Assembly (NCBI RefSeq): GCF_029210375.1
Contig: NZ_JARGER010000018.1
Location: forward strand, 124,001 to 188,000
Source of the DNA: Nocardioides sp. YIM 152315
GTDB lineage: Bacteria; Actinomycetota; Actinomycetes; Propionibacteriales; Nocardioidaceae
Length of the DNA stretch: 64,000 nt
Direction of reading: 5' to 3'
Shown: positions 1-7,957 of the stretch, one piece after another
Layout of the letters: every line of letters begins with the position of its first letter
How positions within the stretch are numbered: position 1 is the first letter of the stretch
Made by a program: the position numbers and the translations under genes
Notes under the pieces: model-generated
Database searches by the model: none
The model's input: only the letters and a program-made list of their open reading frames with translations
Told to the model about the DNA's origin: nothing

Positions 1-136
1 GTTCGTCAAGTTGCTCGCCCCGGTTCTCGCGGGTGGGCTCGCCGGTGCCGTCACGATGTACGGCGTGGTCTCGTCGCAGACCTCGACCCCCGACAACAAC
101 CCGGCGAACCAGCAGATCCTCACCTACGGCGACTGA
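1..136 (+). CDS. DUF2613 family small membrane protein, 3' end
   Basis: The window opens inside this gene; only the last 44 codons are present and the start lies upstream. The readable part begins with a hydrophobic, glycine/alanine-rich segment (FVKLLAPVLAGGLAGAVTMY) that looks like a single membrane-spanning helix, followed by a short polar tail ending LTYGD. This matches the DUF2613 family of roughly 50-60 residue actinobacterial membrane proteins, whose function is unknown. Its stop codon lies inside the end of the convergent glycosyltransferase gene, giving a 17-bp tail-to-tail overlap. The family assignment is from memory of the sequence pattern. Confidence 0.75.
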   Translation, partial: FVKLLAPVLAGGLAGAVTMYGVVSSQTSTPDNNPANQQILTYGD

Positions 137-1244
137 TCCAGCTCCGCCGAGGCAGTGCTCGGCGCGACTTCTCGAGGACGTCCTCGACGACGTCGGCGGC
201 GTGTGGCCACGTGAACTCGGCCGATCGGCGACGCGCCGCCTCCCCCAGCCGTTCGCGACGTTCCCCATCGGCGACGAGCGCTCTCGCGGCCTCGACCATC
301 TGCTCGCGGTCCGCCACCAGCACCCCGGTCTGCCCGTCCACGACGGACTCACGCACCCCGCCGGCGCTGGTGTAGGCGATCGTCGGCGTACCCTGCACCG
401 CTGCCTCCATCACGGCCAGGCCCCAGCCCTCCTTGACCGACGGCAGGAGCATCAGCCAGGCGCCGGCGAGCAGCCGGTCCCGGACGTCGGCGGACACGTG
501 ACCGTGCATCGTCACCCGATCCGCGACGCGCCGCTCCTGCAGGTCTTCCTCGAGGCGGTCTCGCCACCATCCGTCCCCGATCACGTCCAGGTGCAGGTCT
601 GGAATCTCGCCAGCCAGGCGCTCCACGACCTCGAAGGCGTCCTCGACCTGCTTGTGGGGCACCAACCTGCCGAGGACGACGATTCGTGGGGCCGTGGAGC
701 GCGGCACGCCCGAGGGGGCACCGTCTACCCCGTTGCGCACGATGGTGATTCGCTCCGCGGGGACGCCGATGCGCACCAGGTCCTCCCGCGATGCCTCGGA
801 CACGGTCAGATGCGGCACGCGGCGGTAGAGACGTGGTGTCAGCCGATGCTCGATGGCCCAGCCGATCCGGCCGCGCACGCCCGGGTAGATGATCTCCCAC
901 TGCCGGTCGTGAGTGTGGTGGACAAGTGCCACGACGCCATGCCGACGAGCGAGAGGTGATCCGAACGGCAGTCCGTTGATGACGTCGACGACGACGTCGT
1001 AGCGGCGCCCGTAGGCGGCCAGCCAGGCGAGCGCTCGCGGGTAGACGGTCAGCCGGCCGCCGCGACGTACGATCCGGACTCCGGCGACGTCATCCGCTGC
1101 GGTGCTGCCCGGGTGGCGCGCGCACCGGATGGTGACGTCGTGTCCACGCCGGGCCAGGTCGCGTGCGATCTCCTCGACGAAGACCTCCGACCCACCTCCG
1201 TCGGGATGGGTGGAGTCGCGCCAGGTCAGGAACACCAGCCGCAT
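120..1244 (-). CDS. Glycosyltransferase family 4 (GT-B fold)
   Basis: A 374-residue protein predicted to transfer a sugar from a nucleotide-sugar donor, probably during assembly of a surface glycan. The N-terminal half has the GT4 acceptor-side pattern, with a GGGSEVF loop near residue 17. The C-terminal half carries the donor-binding signature with EGWGLAVMEAAVQG around residue 270, giving the E-x7-E pair of retaining GT-B enzymes. It is the last gene of a three-gene minus-strand operon; its start codon overlaps the stop of the preceding membrane-protein gene. Sugar and acceptor cannot be read from the sequence. Confidence 0.9.
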   Translation of the reverse strand: MRLVFLTWRDSTHPDGGGSEVFVEEIARDLARRGHDVTIRCARHPGSTAADDVAGVRIVRRGGRLTVYPRALAWLAAYGRRYDVVVDVINGLPFGSPLARRHGVVALVHHTHDRQWEIIYPGVRGRIGWAIEHRLTPRLYRRVPHLTVSEASREDLVRIGVPAERITIVRNGVDGAPSGVPRSTAPRIVVLGRLVPHKQVEDAFEVVERLAGEIPDLHLDVIGDGWWRDRLEEDLQERRVADRVTMHGHVSADVRDRLLAGAWLMLLPSVKEGWGLAVMEAAVQGTPTIAYTSAGGVRESVVDGQTGVLVADREQMVEAARALVADGERRERLGEAARRRSAEFTWPHAADVVEDVLEKSRRALPRRSWISRRR

Positions 1245-3265
1245 CAGCCGCCGGACCGGTCCCGAGTCGCGGCCATCAGATCACGGCACAACACCGGCGT
1301 CAGGCCTCGCAGGGTGCGTGTCGTGACCCCCGTCGCCGTGCGCGGCGCGCTGCGATCTGCCGGAACCAGCTCCGGCAGCCGGACGAAGCCCTCCTCGACC
1401 TCGCGCGACGGCAGGTACCCGACGAAGCCGCCGGGGGTCGCGCCCACCTCGGCGTAGCCCAACTCGGGATCGTTGCGCACGCCGACTCGGACGGTCCGCG
1501 GCTCGAGCAGCTCGAACCACTGCCCGGTGAAGGTCCGCTCGCTGGTCCGGATGATCACCCGGGCCTGGTCGTCGCCGATTTGGAGCTCGACAGCCCGCTT
1601 CATGTCCAGGTCGAGCTCCACGAGTGGGACCACGCCCGGCTGGGCGTCCTCGTCGACGACGACCTCGACGACGACCGCACGTTCCTGCACGGTCTGCCAT
1701 GGCTCGTAGGTGTCCCCGGTGTTGAGGTAGAGAGCGTCGCAATCGCCGCGGATCCACAGGTCGTCGGTGCTGCCGCCCGAGGGCAGTTCCTCGGAGAGGG
1801 TCGTACGGGCGGCGGTGGACGCTGGGTCCAGCCGGTGTTGCAGCTCGACGAAGCGCGCCAGCTGTGGCCCGCCGCCGGTGAGCGCCGCGTTCCAATACCC
1901 GACCAGCATGTTGGCGGCGATCGAGTACGCCGTGAGCACGGCGGCGACGCCGACGAAGACGGTGGGAGTCCACGAGCGACGACGCCCGAGCCACTGCACC
2001 GCGACGACGGTCGTCACCGTGGCGCCGAGGACGAGGGCTGGCACGAACTCGCTGGTGTAGCGATGCGCGAAGTACCCGTAGCCCATGACACCGCCGGTCG
2101 CGAGGACGCCAGCGGCCAGCGGGATCCGCAGGAGCCGCCGTGCCCGGTCGACCCCGGGACGGAAGAGCACGACGGTGCTGATCACGGTGAGCAGGAGCGC
2201 CCAGGGCATGAAACCGGTGACGCTGCCGGTGCGGTAGCTCTGGTCGATCACGGCCCCGCCGTACGCCGTCGGGGCGGCCGCGGGCTGGGTGATCCACGGG
2301 AAGTAGTCGACGAAGCGCACGCCGTCGGGTCGGAAGTAGGCCATGAACGACGACGTGAAGAACTGGGGGCCGGTCAGGGTCCCGTTGTTGGCGTCCAGCA
2401 CCTCACGGCGGTGCTCGTTGACGCTCGTCCAGACCTGATCGTCCAGCGGGAAGAGAAAGGGGTGCCGAAACTTCAGCACGTTGATCGCGATGGCTATGGC
2501 CAGCGGCACCGCTCCAGCGGCGATGGTGCCCATCGCAGCCCATCGCCGACCCGGCTGCAGCCGCCCGGTCAGCAGCCAGATGCCGGCGCCGATGGTGGCG
2601 AGCGCCATCGCCCAGCCATCGGTCGTCCGGGTGAGGAGTGTGCCGAGCACGAACGCCGCCAGCCAACAGATCGACCTCCGCGCCGGGTCGAGGAGGACCC
2701 GCACCATCCAGTACATCGAGCCGATCGCGAACGGGATCGTCCACGCATACACCTCGTGGAAGGCCCACGGCAGCGACGCGACGTAGGTGAGGCTCGTCCC
2801 GCCGGTCGCGAGAGCGAGCAGCACGCTCATCGAGACCGCTTCGACCCGGCCGAGTGGTCCCGGGGCGAGCAGATCACGGACGAGCCAGACCAGCTTCGCC
2901 GACATGACCAGCATCAGGACGAACCCGAGCAGCATGGAGAGAAGCGTCAGTCTGCCGTCGTAGTCGTCGGTCGTGGACAGCACCGGCATGCGCAGGATCG
3001 CGGGCCAGGGAGGGAAGTACAGGTAGTCGTGTCCACGCTGCACGAATGCCTCGATGCCCACGTAGCCCGTGGGCACCCACAGGTGACCGTCGAGCAGCGC
3101 TCGACCCTGGATGTCAAAGAAGTTCGAGGCGTAGCCGAGCGGGTTCGCGGTGCGCGTGAGCCTGGTCCCGTAGTCGAACAGGGTCAGCAGATACGCAGCA
3201 GCCCCCACGGCTAGGCCGGCGGCGGTCGCGATCACCCGCCGACGGGAGCCCTCTTCAGGGGTCAA
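1244..3265 (-). CDS. Polytopic membrane protein with soluble C-terminal region, GT-C-like
   Basis: A 673-residue protein with about ten hydrophobic segments in its first 450 residues and a polar, probably extracytoplasmic C-terminal region of about 200 residues. The first loop after the first membrane helix contains acidic residues (YASNFFDIQGRALLDG), as in GT-C enzymes that use polyprenyl-phosphate sugars, but I do not recognise a specific family signature. It lies between a GT2/methyltransferase gene and a GT4 gene with start/stop overlaps on both sides, so it is probably translationally coupled and works in the same glycan pathway. A transporter or scaffold role is possible. Confidence 0.75.
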   Translation of the reverse strand: MTPEEGSRRRVIATAAGLAVGAAAYLLTLFDYGTRLTRTANPLGYASNFFDIQGRALLDGHLWVPTGYVGIEAFVQRGHDYLYFPPWPAILRMPVLSTTDDYDGRLTLLSMLLGFVLMLVMSAKLVWLVRDLLAPGPLGRVEAVSMSVLLALATGGTSLTYVASLPWAFHEVYAWTIPFAIGSMYWMVRVLLDPARRSICWLAAFVLGTLLTRTTDGWAMALATIGAGIWLLTGRLQPGRRWAAMGTIAAGAVPLAIAIAINVLKFRHPFLFPLDDQVWTSVNEHRREVLDANNGTLTGPQFFTSSFMAYFRPDGVRFVDYFPWITQPAAAPTAYGGAVIDQSYRTGSVTGFMPWALLLTVISTVVLFRPGVDRARRLLRIPLAAGVLATGGVMGYGYFAHRYTSEFVPALVLGATVTTVVAVQWLGRRRSWTPTVFVGVAAVLTAYSIAANMLVGYWNAALTGGGPQLARFVELQHRLDPASTAARTTLSEELPSGGSTDDLWIRGDCDALYLNTGDTYEPWQTVQERAVVVEVVVDEDAQPGVVPLVELDLDMKRAVELQIGDDQARVIIRTSERTFTGQWFELLEPRTVRVGVRNDPELGYAEVGATPGGFVGYLPSREVEEGFVRLPELVPADRSAPRTATGVTTRTLRGLTPVLCRDLMAATRDRSGG

Positions 3266-4761
3266 GCCCGCTCCAGGCGGTAGAGGAACTGGTAGCCGAA
3301 CATGGTCGGCCAGACGCGGGTGGCGAGCCGGTCGATCGCCGCGACCCTGCGGACCACGCGAACCAGCAGGTTGTCCTGACCGGTGCGGTCGAGCACGTCG
3401 ACCGGGGATCCGACGACGCGGCGCTCGACGATGCGCATCCCGGAGCGTCGTACGAGGCGCTCGAAGCTGGCTCGGGTGAAGAAGCGCACGTGCCCGTTGT
3501 CGAGCAAGCCACGTTGGTCGTAGTCGAAGCGCCCGATCGCCACCCGGGTGCGGGGGTACCAGTGGGCGAAGTTGGGCACCGACACGATGACCTCACCGTC
3601 CTCCACCAGGCGGTCGGCTAGGTCGGCGAGGAGCGACTGTGGGTCGATGACGTGCTCGAGCACGTCGCCGGCGACGATCGTGCGGTAGTCGCGGCCGACC
3701 TCGGCGGGGAGCCCCTGGTTCAGGTCTGCCTCCACGAAGCGGTCCATCCGCTCTGACACGCCCATGTGCTTAACGAGGTCGACACCGGTGACCCGGTGTC
3801 CGAGCCGGCCGATCAGGGCGGCGAACTGGCCGTCGGAGCAGCCGACGTCGAGGACGCCGGTGGGCGGCACCTGGCCGAGCCAGTCGAGCATGACGCCGTG
3901 CGACGAGTGCTCCGACGGCTTCAGCTCATAGGCACGCTCGTCGCGACCCGCTTCGATCGGCGTCCCGAACCCGAGGCCGCGGAGACGATACTTCAGGACG
4001 TCGAGCGTGACGTCCTTTGCGTACTTCATTCCGTTCACGTAGCAGATCTCGTCGCCGTAGTAGGTGGGGATCGGCACCTCGGCGATCCGCTTTCCCTGGG
4101 CGTGCAGCCCGAGGATGATCTCGGTGTCGAAGTCGAAGCCGTCGGAGTACGACGCGAGATCGAGGTCGACGAGCGCGTCGACCCGGTAGGCACGGTAGCC
4201 GCTGTGCCACTCGGTCAGGTCGAGGCCCACCAGCCTGTTCTGGACGCCGGTGAGGATCCTGTTGCCGACGTACTTGTAGAGCGGCATGCCTCCCGCGCGG
4301 GCGCCGCCCGGCACCATCATCCGCGATCCGAACACGGCGTCCGCATCTCCCGCCGCGAGCGGGGCCACCAGATCCTCGATGTGCTCGGGGGCATACTGGC
4401 CGTCGCCGTGCAGGAGCACCACGACGTCCAGTTCCTGCTCGATCGCCCAGCCGTAGCCGTGCTTCTGATTGCCGCCATAGCCGAGGTTCTGCTCGTGCCG
4501 CACGATCGTGAGTGGGAGAGTGGAGCCGCTCTGGAACCGAAGGCCCACCTCGTAGGTCTCGTCGGAGCTGGCGTCGTCGCAGACCAGGACGTGATCGACC
4601 TTGCGTGCAAATCTGGCGGGCATGCGGGCGAGGGTTTGCACGAGCGTGCCGGCGGCGTTGTAGGCGACCACGAGGACCCCGACGCGGGGGCTGCCGGGCA
4701 CCGGGTCCTGCCGGACCTCGATCGCCTGTCGGCGGTGTTCGTCCAGGTGGTGCGTGGACAT
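3262..4761 (-). CDS. Bifunctional GT2 glycosyltransferase / SAM-dependent methyltransferase
   Basis: A 499-residue two-domain protein. Residues about 27-250 form a GT2 GT-A domain: VGVLVVAYN start, VCDDASSDET, and LHGDGQYAPEHIEDL, which resembles polyprenyl-phosphate mannosyl/glucosyl synthases. From about residue 300 a class I methyltransferase follows with motif I VLDVGCSDGQFA and a later GDVLEHV. The fusion suggests that a lipid-linked sugar is made and a methyl group added in one pathway. It is first in the minus-strand operon, and the next gene overlaps its stop by four bases. A strong purine-rich ribosome site (gagggagaggg) lies directly before the ATG. Confidence 0.9.
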   Translation of the reverse strand: MSTHHLDEHRRQAIEVRQDPVPGSPRVGVLVVAYNAAGTLVQTLARMPARFARKVDHVLVCDDASSDETYEVGLRFQSGSTLPLTIVRHEQNLGYGGNQKHGYGWAIEQELDVVVLLHGDGQYAPEHIEDLVAPLAAGDADAVFGSRMMVPGGARAGGMPLYKYVGNRILTGVQNRLVGLDLTEWHSGYRAYRVDALVDLDLASYSDGFDFDTEIILGLHAQGKRIAEVPIPTYYGDEICYVNGMKYAKDVTLDVLKYRLRGLGFGTPIEAGRDERAYELKPSEHSSHGVMLDWLGQVPPTGVLDVGCSDGQFAALIGRLGHRVTGVDLVKHMGVSERMDRFVEADLNQGLPAEVGRDYRTIVAGDVLEHVIDPQSLLADLADRLVEDGEVIVSVPNFAHWYPRTRVAIGRFDYDQRGLLDNGHVRFFTRASFERLVRRSGMRIVERRVVGSPVDVLDRTGQDNLLVRVVRRVAAIDRLATRVWPTMFGYQFLYRLERA

Positions 4762-4877
4762 CCCTCTCCCTCGGCCCTCCGCCAGCCGACGGTGCGACTG
4801 TCCCTTGAAACGAAGGTCGCGGGGATCTTAACCGGTCAGTAGCAAACGTCGTGGTTCTTCGTGGCATCATTCCGCGC

Positions 4878-5729
4878 ATGTCCGACTCGCCGCTCGTCGA
4901 CTACGAGGCCCTCGAGGCCGATCTCGACGCCGCATCCGCCGCCTATCGCGCCGCAGACCCATTCCCGCACACGGTGGTCGACAACGTCCTCACCCCGGTG
5001 GTGTTCGACAAGGCGGTCGCGGAATTCCCCGGCATCGAGGACGAGTTCTGGAAGGGCTACCTGCACGTCAACGAGACCAAGTACTCCAACACCGAGCCGG
5101 ACACCTGGGGTCCGACGCTCCACGACGTCGCCCAGGAGTTCTGCTCGCAGCGCTTCGTCTCCTATCTCGAGAAGCTCACCGGCATCGAGAACCTGATGCC
5201 TGACTGGACCATGGACGGCGGCGGTCTGCACCAGACCCTGCGCGGCGGCCACCTGAACATCCACGCCGACTTCACCACGCACCACCGTCATGAGAACTGG
5301 GCGCGGCGGGTGAACATCCTGCTCTATCTCAACCACGAGTGGCTCGACGAGTGGGGCGGCGAGCTCGAGCTCTGGGACCGGGACATGCGCGAGTGCCGTG
5401 CGACCGTCACTCCGGCGGGCAACCGCATGCTGGTCTTCAGCACTGCCTACGACACCTTTCACGGTCACCCGGACGGACTGAACTGCCCTTCGGACGTGGC
5501 CCGCCGCTCGATGGCGCTCTACTACTTCACCCAGGAGGAGCACGCCGTCCGTCGGGCCACGAACTACCAGGCCCGTCCTGACGAGAGCCGCGCACGAAAG
5601 GCGGCGATCGCGGCCGACCGTACGGCGCTCGATCTCTATGACCGTGCCAAGCGTCGACTCGGCATCTCCGATGAGCGTGCGCAGCGGCTCATGGCCAGGA
5701 TCGACCGGTTCCGGCGGCGCCACCGCTGA
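4878..5729 (+). CDS. 2-oxoglutarate/Fe(II)-dependent oxygenase
   Basis: A 283-residue protein starting at the ATG for MSDSPLVDYE; an upstream in-frame GTG at 4851 is less likely. The middle carries the prolyl-4-hydroxylase-type double-stranded beta-helix pattern: HADF for the first two iron ligands, YLNHEW then GGELELWD, a distal histidine in FHGHPDG, and an arginine in RRSMALYYF that would bind 2-oxoglutarate. Such enzymes hydroxylate proteins, small molecules or sugars; the substrate is unknown. It is divergent from the glycosyltransferase operon with a short shared spacer, so a role in modifying the same surface product is an inference. Confidence 0.88.
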   Translation: MSDSPLVDYEALEADLDAASAAYRAADPFPHTVVDNVLTPVVFDKAVAEFPGIEDEFWKGYLHVNETKYSNTEPDTWGPTLHDVAQEFCSQRFVSYLEKLTGIENLMPDWTMDGGGLHQTLRGGHLNIHADFTTHHRHENWARRVNILLYLNHEWLDEWGGELELWDRDMRECRATVTPAGNRMLVFSTAYDTFHGHPDGLNCPSDVARRSMALYYFTQEEHAVRRATNYQARPDESRARKAAIAADRTALDLYDRAKRRLGISDERAQRLMARIDRFRRRHR

Positions 5730-5739
5730 GTGACGCCGC

Positions 5740-6981
5740 TCAGGCAGGCAGATCCCGCTCAGCCTGGTTGCGGACCTGGTGGTCCTCCCGGTCGGCTGGG
5801 GTTCCCGCGGACGTGCCGCCCCCCGGCTCGTGCCACCAGCGGCGGGCTCGCCCGACGACGTACCGCGGGATGCCGCCGTCGAGCTCGCCCCAGCGCGGCG
5901 ACTGCAGCAGGCGCTGAACACGGGTCTCGACCAGCCGCTCGCTCAGCTCGGCAATCACGAACGTCGCCATCAGCGCAACGACGGTGCGCATCTCCCAGCT
6001 CCAGTCCACGGTGTGCCGGCTGACGAACCAGAAGATCGGGTAGTGCCAGAGGTAGAGGCTGAGCGAGCGCCGCCCGAGGACGGTCAACGCCGGATTGCCG
6101 AGAATGCGATCGAGCAGGCGCGGCGCGGTGGCGACGACGGCGGTCACGACGAACACCAGAAGCGTCGCGTCGAGCAGCGCCCCTGGCCAGCCCACGAAGC
6201 CGTCGCCGTCGTCGGCCAGGATCAGCACGGGCACGAGCGCGACGCTGCTCAGCACGAGCAGCGGCCGAGTGAATCGTCGCCAACCGCCCACATAGGTCAG
6301 TGCCACCGCGGCGAGGGCGCCCGTGAGCGGCGCATCCATGCGCGTAGTGGTCTGCAGCAGAGCCTGGTAGGCGCCCTCGGAGTCATAGACGTGGACGCGC
6401 CACGCGATCGAGGCGAGGAGCAGGGCGCCGAGCGTCGCGGCGAGCCATGCGCGGTGCCGTGCCATCAGGTATGCCAGCACGAGCACCAGCAGGAAGATCT
6501 GGAAGTCCACCGAGAGGTACCACAGGTGCCCTAGGTCGGGTCGGGCCGACAACGGGCTGGAGACGAGGTACCAGTTCCAGGTGTACGTCGCGATGCGCAG
6601 CGCGGACGTGCCGGTCTCGTTCTCGGGATACGACGAGGCGTCGTCGGTCGCTGTCACGATGAGCACGACGAGGAGCAGCACGAGGAGCTGGCCGCTGAGC
6701 CGCACATACCGGCGAACGGCGATCACACCGATGTGCAGCTCCGCCCCGCTGTCTTGATGACGGAGGATGGATCGGGTCGCGAGGAAGCCGCCCACGATGA
6801 AGAAGATCGACACGGCGAAGTTGCCGCTGGTGAAGAAAGGCTTGAGCCACTCGTTGGACAGCAGGTCGTCGGTCGGCCACAGCGCCCAGCCGTGGGAGAG
6901 GATGACCAGCACGATCGCGACGCCCCGGATGCCGTCGAACAGGCGGTGTCGGGACTCCGGCGTCGCCGCGGTTCTCTGCAT
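5740..6981 (-). CDS. Acyltransferase family 3 (OafA/NodX-like) membrane protein
   Basis: A 413-residue integral membrane protein from the start MQRTAATPES; a longer in-frame reading to 7407 would run through the next gene and lacks a family match. It begins with the acyltransferase-3 signature (FDGIRGVAIVLVILSHGW), with the conserved histidine near residue 30, and continues through about ten membrane helices to a basic cytoplasmic tail. Members move acetyl or other acyl groups across the membrane onto sugars, lipids or peptidoglycan. Its place among glycosyltransferase genes suggests O-acylation of the same glycan. It converges on the oxygenase gene with 10 bp between stops. Confidence 0.9.
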   Translation of the reverse strand: MQRTAATPESRHRLFDGIRGVAIVLVILSHGWALWPTDDLLSNEWLKPFFTSGNFAVSIFFIVGGFLATRSILRHQDSGAELHIGVIAVRRYVRLSGQLLVLLLVVLIVTATDDASSYPENETGTSALRIATYTWNWYLVSSPLSARPDLGHLWYLSVDFQIFLLVLVLAYLMARHRAWLAATLGALLLASIAWRVHVYDSEGAYQALLQTTTRMDAPLTGALAAVALTYVGGWRRFTRPLLVLSSVALVPVLILADDGDGFVGWPGALLDATLLVFVVTAVVATAPRLLDRILGNPALTVLGRRSLSLYLWHYPIFWFVSRHTVDWSWEMRTVVALMATFVIAELSERLVETRVQRLLQSPRWGELDGGIPRYVVGRARRWWHEPGGGTSAGTPADREDHQVRNQAERDLPA

Positions 6982-7003
6982 GCGCAAACCATAGATCTCG
7001 AGC

Positions 7004-7016
7004 GCTGCTAGTGTGC
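7004..7016 (+). promoter_or_regulatory. Candidate promoter motif upstream of first DUF3068 gene
   Basis: The 13-mer GCTGCTAGTGTGC includes a -10-like TAGTGT (7009-7014). Almost the same 13-mer, with C in place of G at one position, stands upstream of the second DUF3068 gene at 9861-9873. Both lie about 30-40 bases before the start codon, so a shared promoter element is likely. Confidence 0.45.
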
Positions 7017-7042
7017 CGTGACCTCGAACGGGAAGGCCCTTC

Positions 7043-7957
7043 TTGCGCAGAATCGTCGGCATCGTGCTCGCATTCGTCGGCGCGTTCGTCATTGCCGTGG
7101 CGGTGCTCGGGCAGACCTTCTTGCCGGACCGCCTGTTGGAGACCCCGCTCGACGCTGCCCACCACCGGACGATGGAGGGCGATGCCGAGGTGGCGGGGAG
7201 GACCGTGCCGGTGCGCGTGAGTCGGGTGGCGACGGTCGACGACGCCCGGTCCGACGGCGACGTGGCCACGTGGCGCCGTCTTACCTGCGCCGTCGTGGTC
7301 GAACCGGTCGGAACTCCCGACTGCCTGTCGTCTAAGGACTCCGACGGTCGGCTTCTCGAGGCCACCCTCGACGACATCGCGACGGATCGCCGCACCGGTG
7401 CGGCCATCGACGATCCGGAGTACGTGCCGCCCGACGCACAGCCCCGCTCGGGTCAGGTCGAGCGCTGGCCGTCCGATGCCCGCCGTGCCGACTACTCCTA
7501 TTGGTATGAGCCGGCAGGCGCCGCTATCGAGACGGCGTACGACGGCACGGAGGAGATCGGCGGAGTCTCCTGCTACCGATATGTGGCCGAGCTTGCCGGC
7601 CAGTCGTCGGCCACCGACACGGGCGAGTTCGCGGGCTACCTGTCGGGCACCGTCACGCTGTGGGTCGAGCCGTCCACAGGGACGATCGTGCGTCAGGCCG
7701 AGGACGTTCGCCGTAGTGCGGGATCGCCGGCCCGGATCACCGTCGAGAGCACGGCTGCCACCGTCCAGGCGATGGCGGACAACGCGCGCGACCTGCGCGA
7801 CCGCGTGGAGATGCTCACTGGCACGCTCCCGCTGGTCGGGTACCCCGTGGGTGTGGTCCTGCTCCTGCTTGCGGGCGTCATGGTGAAGCCGCGCCGCCCG
7901 CGGTTGCCCGGTCAGCGCCGCCGGGCCGCGGAGTCATTGCCGACATATCGTGTATGA
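7043..7957 (+). CDS. DUF3068 family envelope protein, copy 1
   Basis: A 304-residue protein read from a TTG start preceded by gggaagg. It has one N-terminal membrane helix (IVGIVLAFVGAFVIAVAVLG), a large extracytoplasmic region and a C-terminal membrane helix (LPLVGYPVGVVLLLLAGV) with a basic tail. The family hallmark after the first helix, LPDRLLETPLD, is present, as is the TLWVEPSTGTIV segment. DUF3068 proteins (sometimes called PorA-family) are actinobacterial envelope proteins without an established reaction. A paralogue lies at 9906-10814; the two flank a large membrane protein. The gene end overlaps the convergent membrane-protein gene by 24 bp. Confidence 0.85.
   Translation: MRRIVGIVLAFVGAFVIAVAVLGQTFLPDRLLETPLDAAHHRTMEGDAEVAGRTVPVRVSRVATVDDARSDGDVATWRRLTCAVVVEPVGTPDCLSSKDSDGRLLEATLDDIATDRRTGAAIDDPEYVPPDAQPRSGQVERWPSDARRADYSYWYEPAGAAIETAYDGTEEIGGVSCYRYVAELAGQSSATDTGEFAGYLSGTVTLWVEPSTGTIVRQAEDVRRSAGSPARITVESTAATVQAMADNARDLRDRVEMLTGTLPLVGYPVGVVLLLLAGVMVKPRRPRLPGQRRRAAESLPTYRV

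Noticed and set aside
1163-3214. A 683-codon plus-strand frame opposite the GT-C-like gene
   Set aside because: Composition is Arg/Pro/Gly/Glu-rich with no domain; the minus-strand gene has coherent membrane helices and operon overlaps.
6982-7407. N-terminal extension of the acyltransferase
   Set aside because: It would overlap the start of the DUF3068 gene and its residues (Ser/Thr/Arg-rich) do not match the family; the acyltransferase signature begins right after the ATG at 6981.
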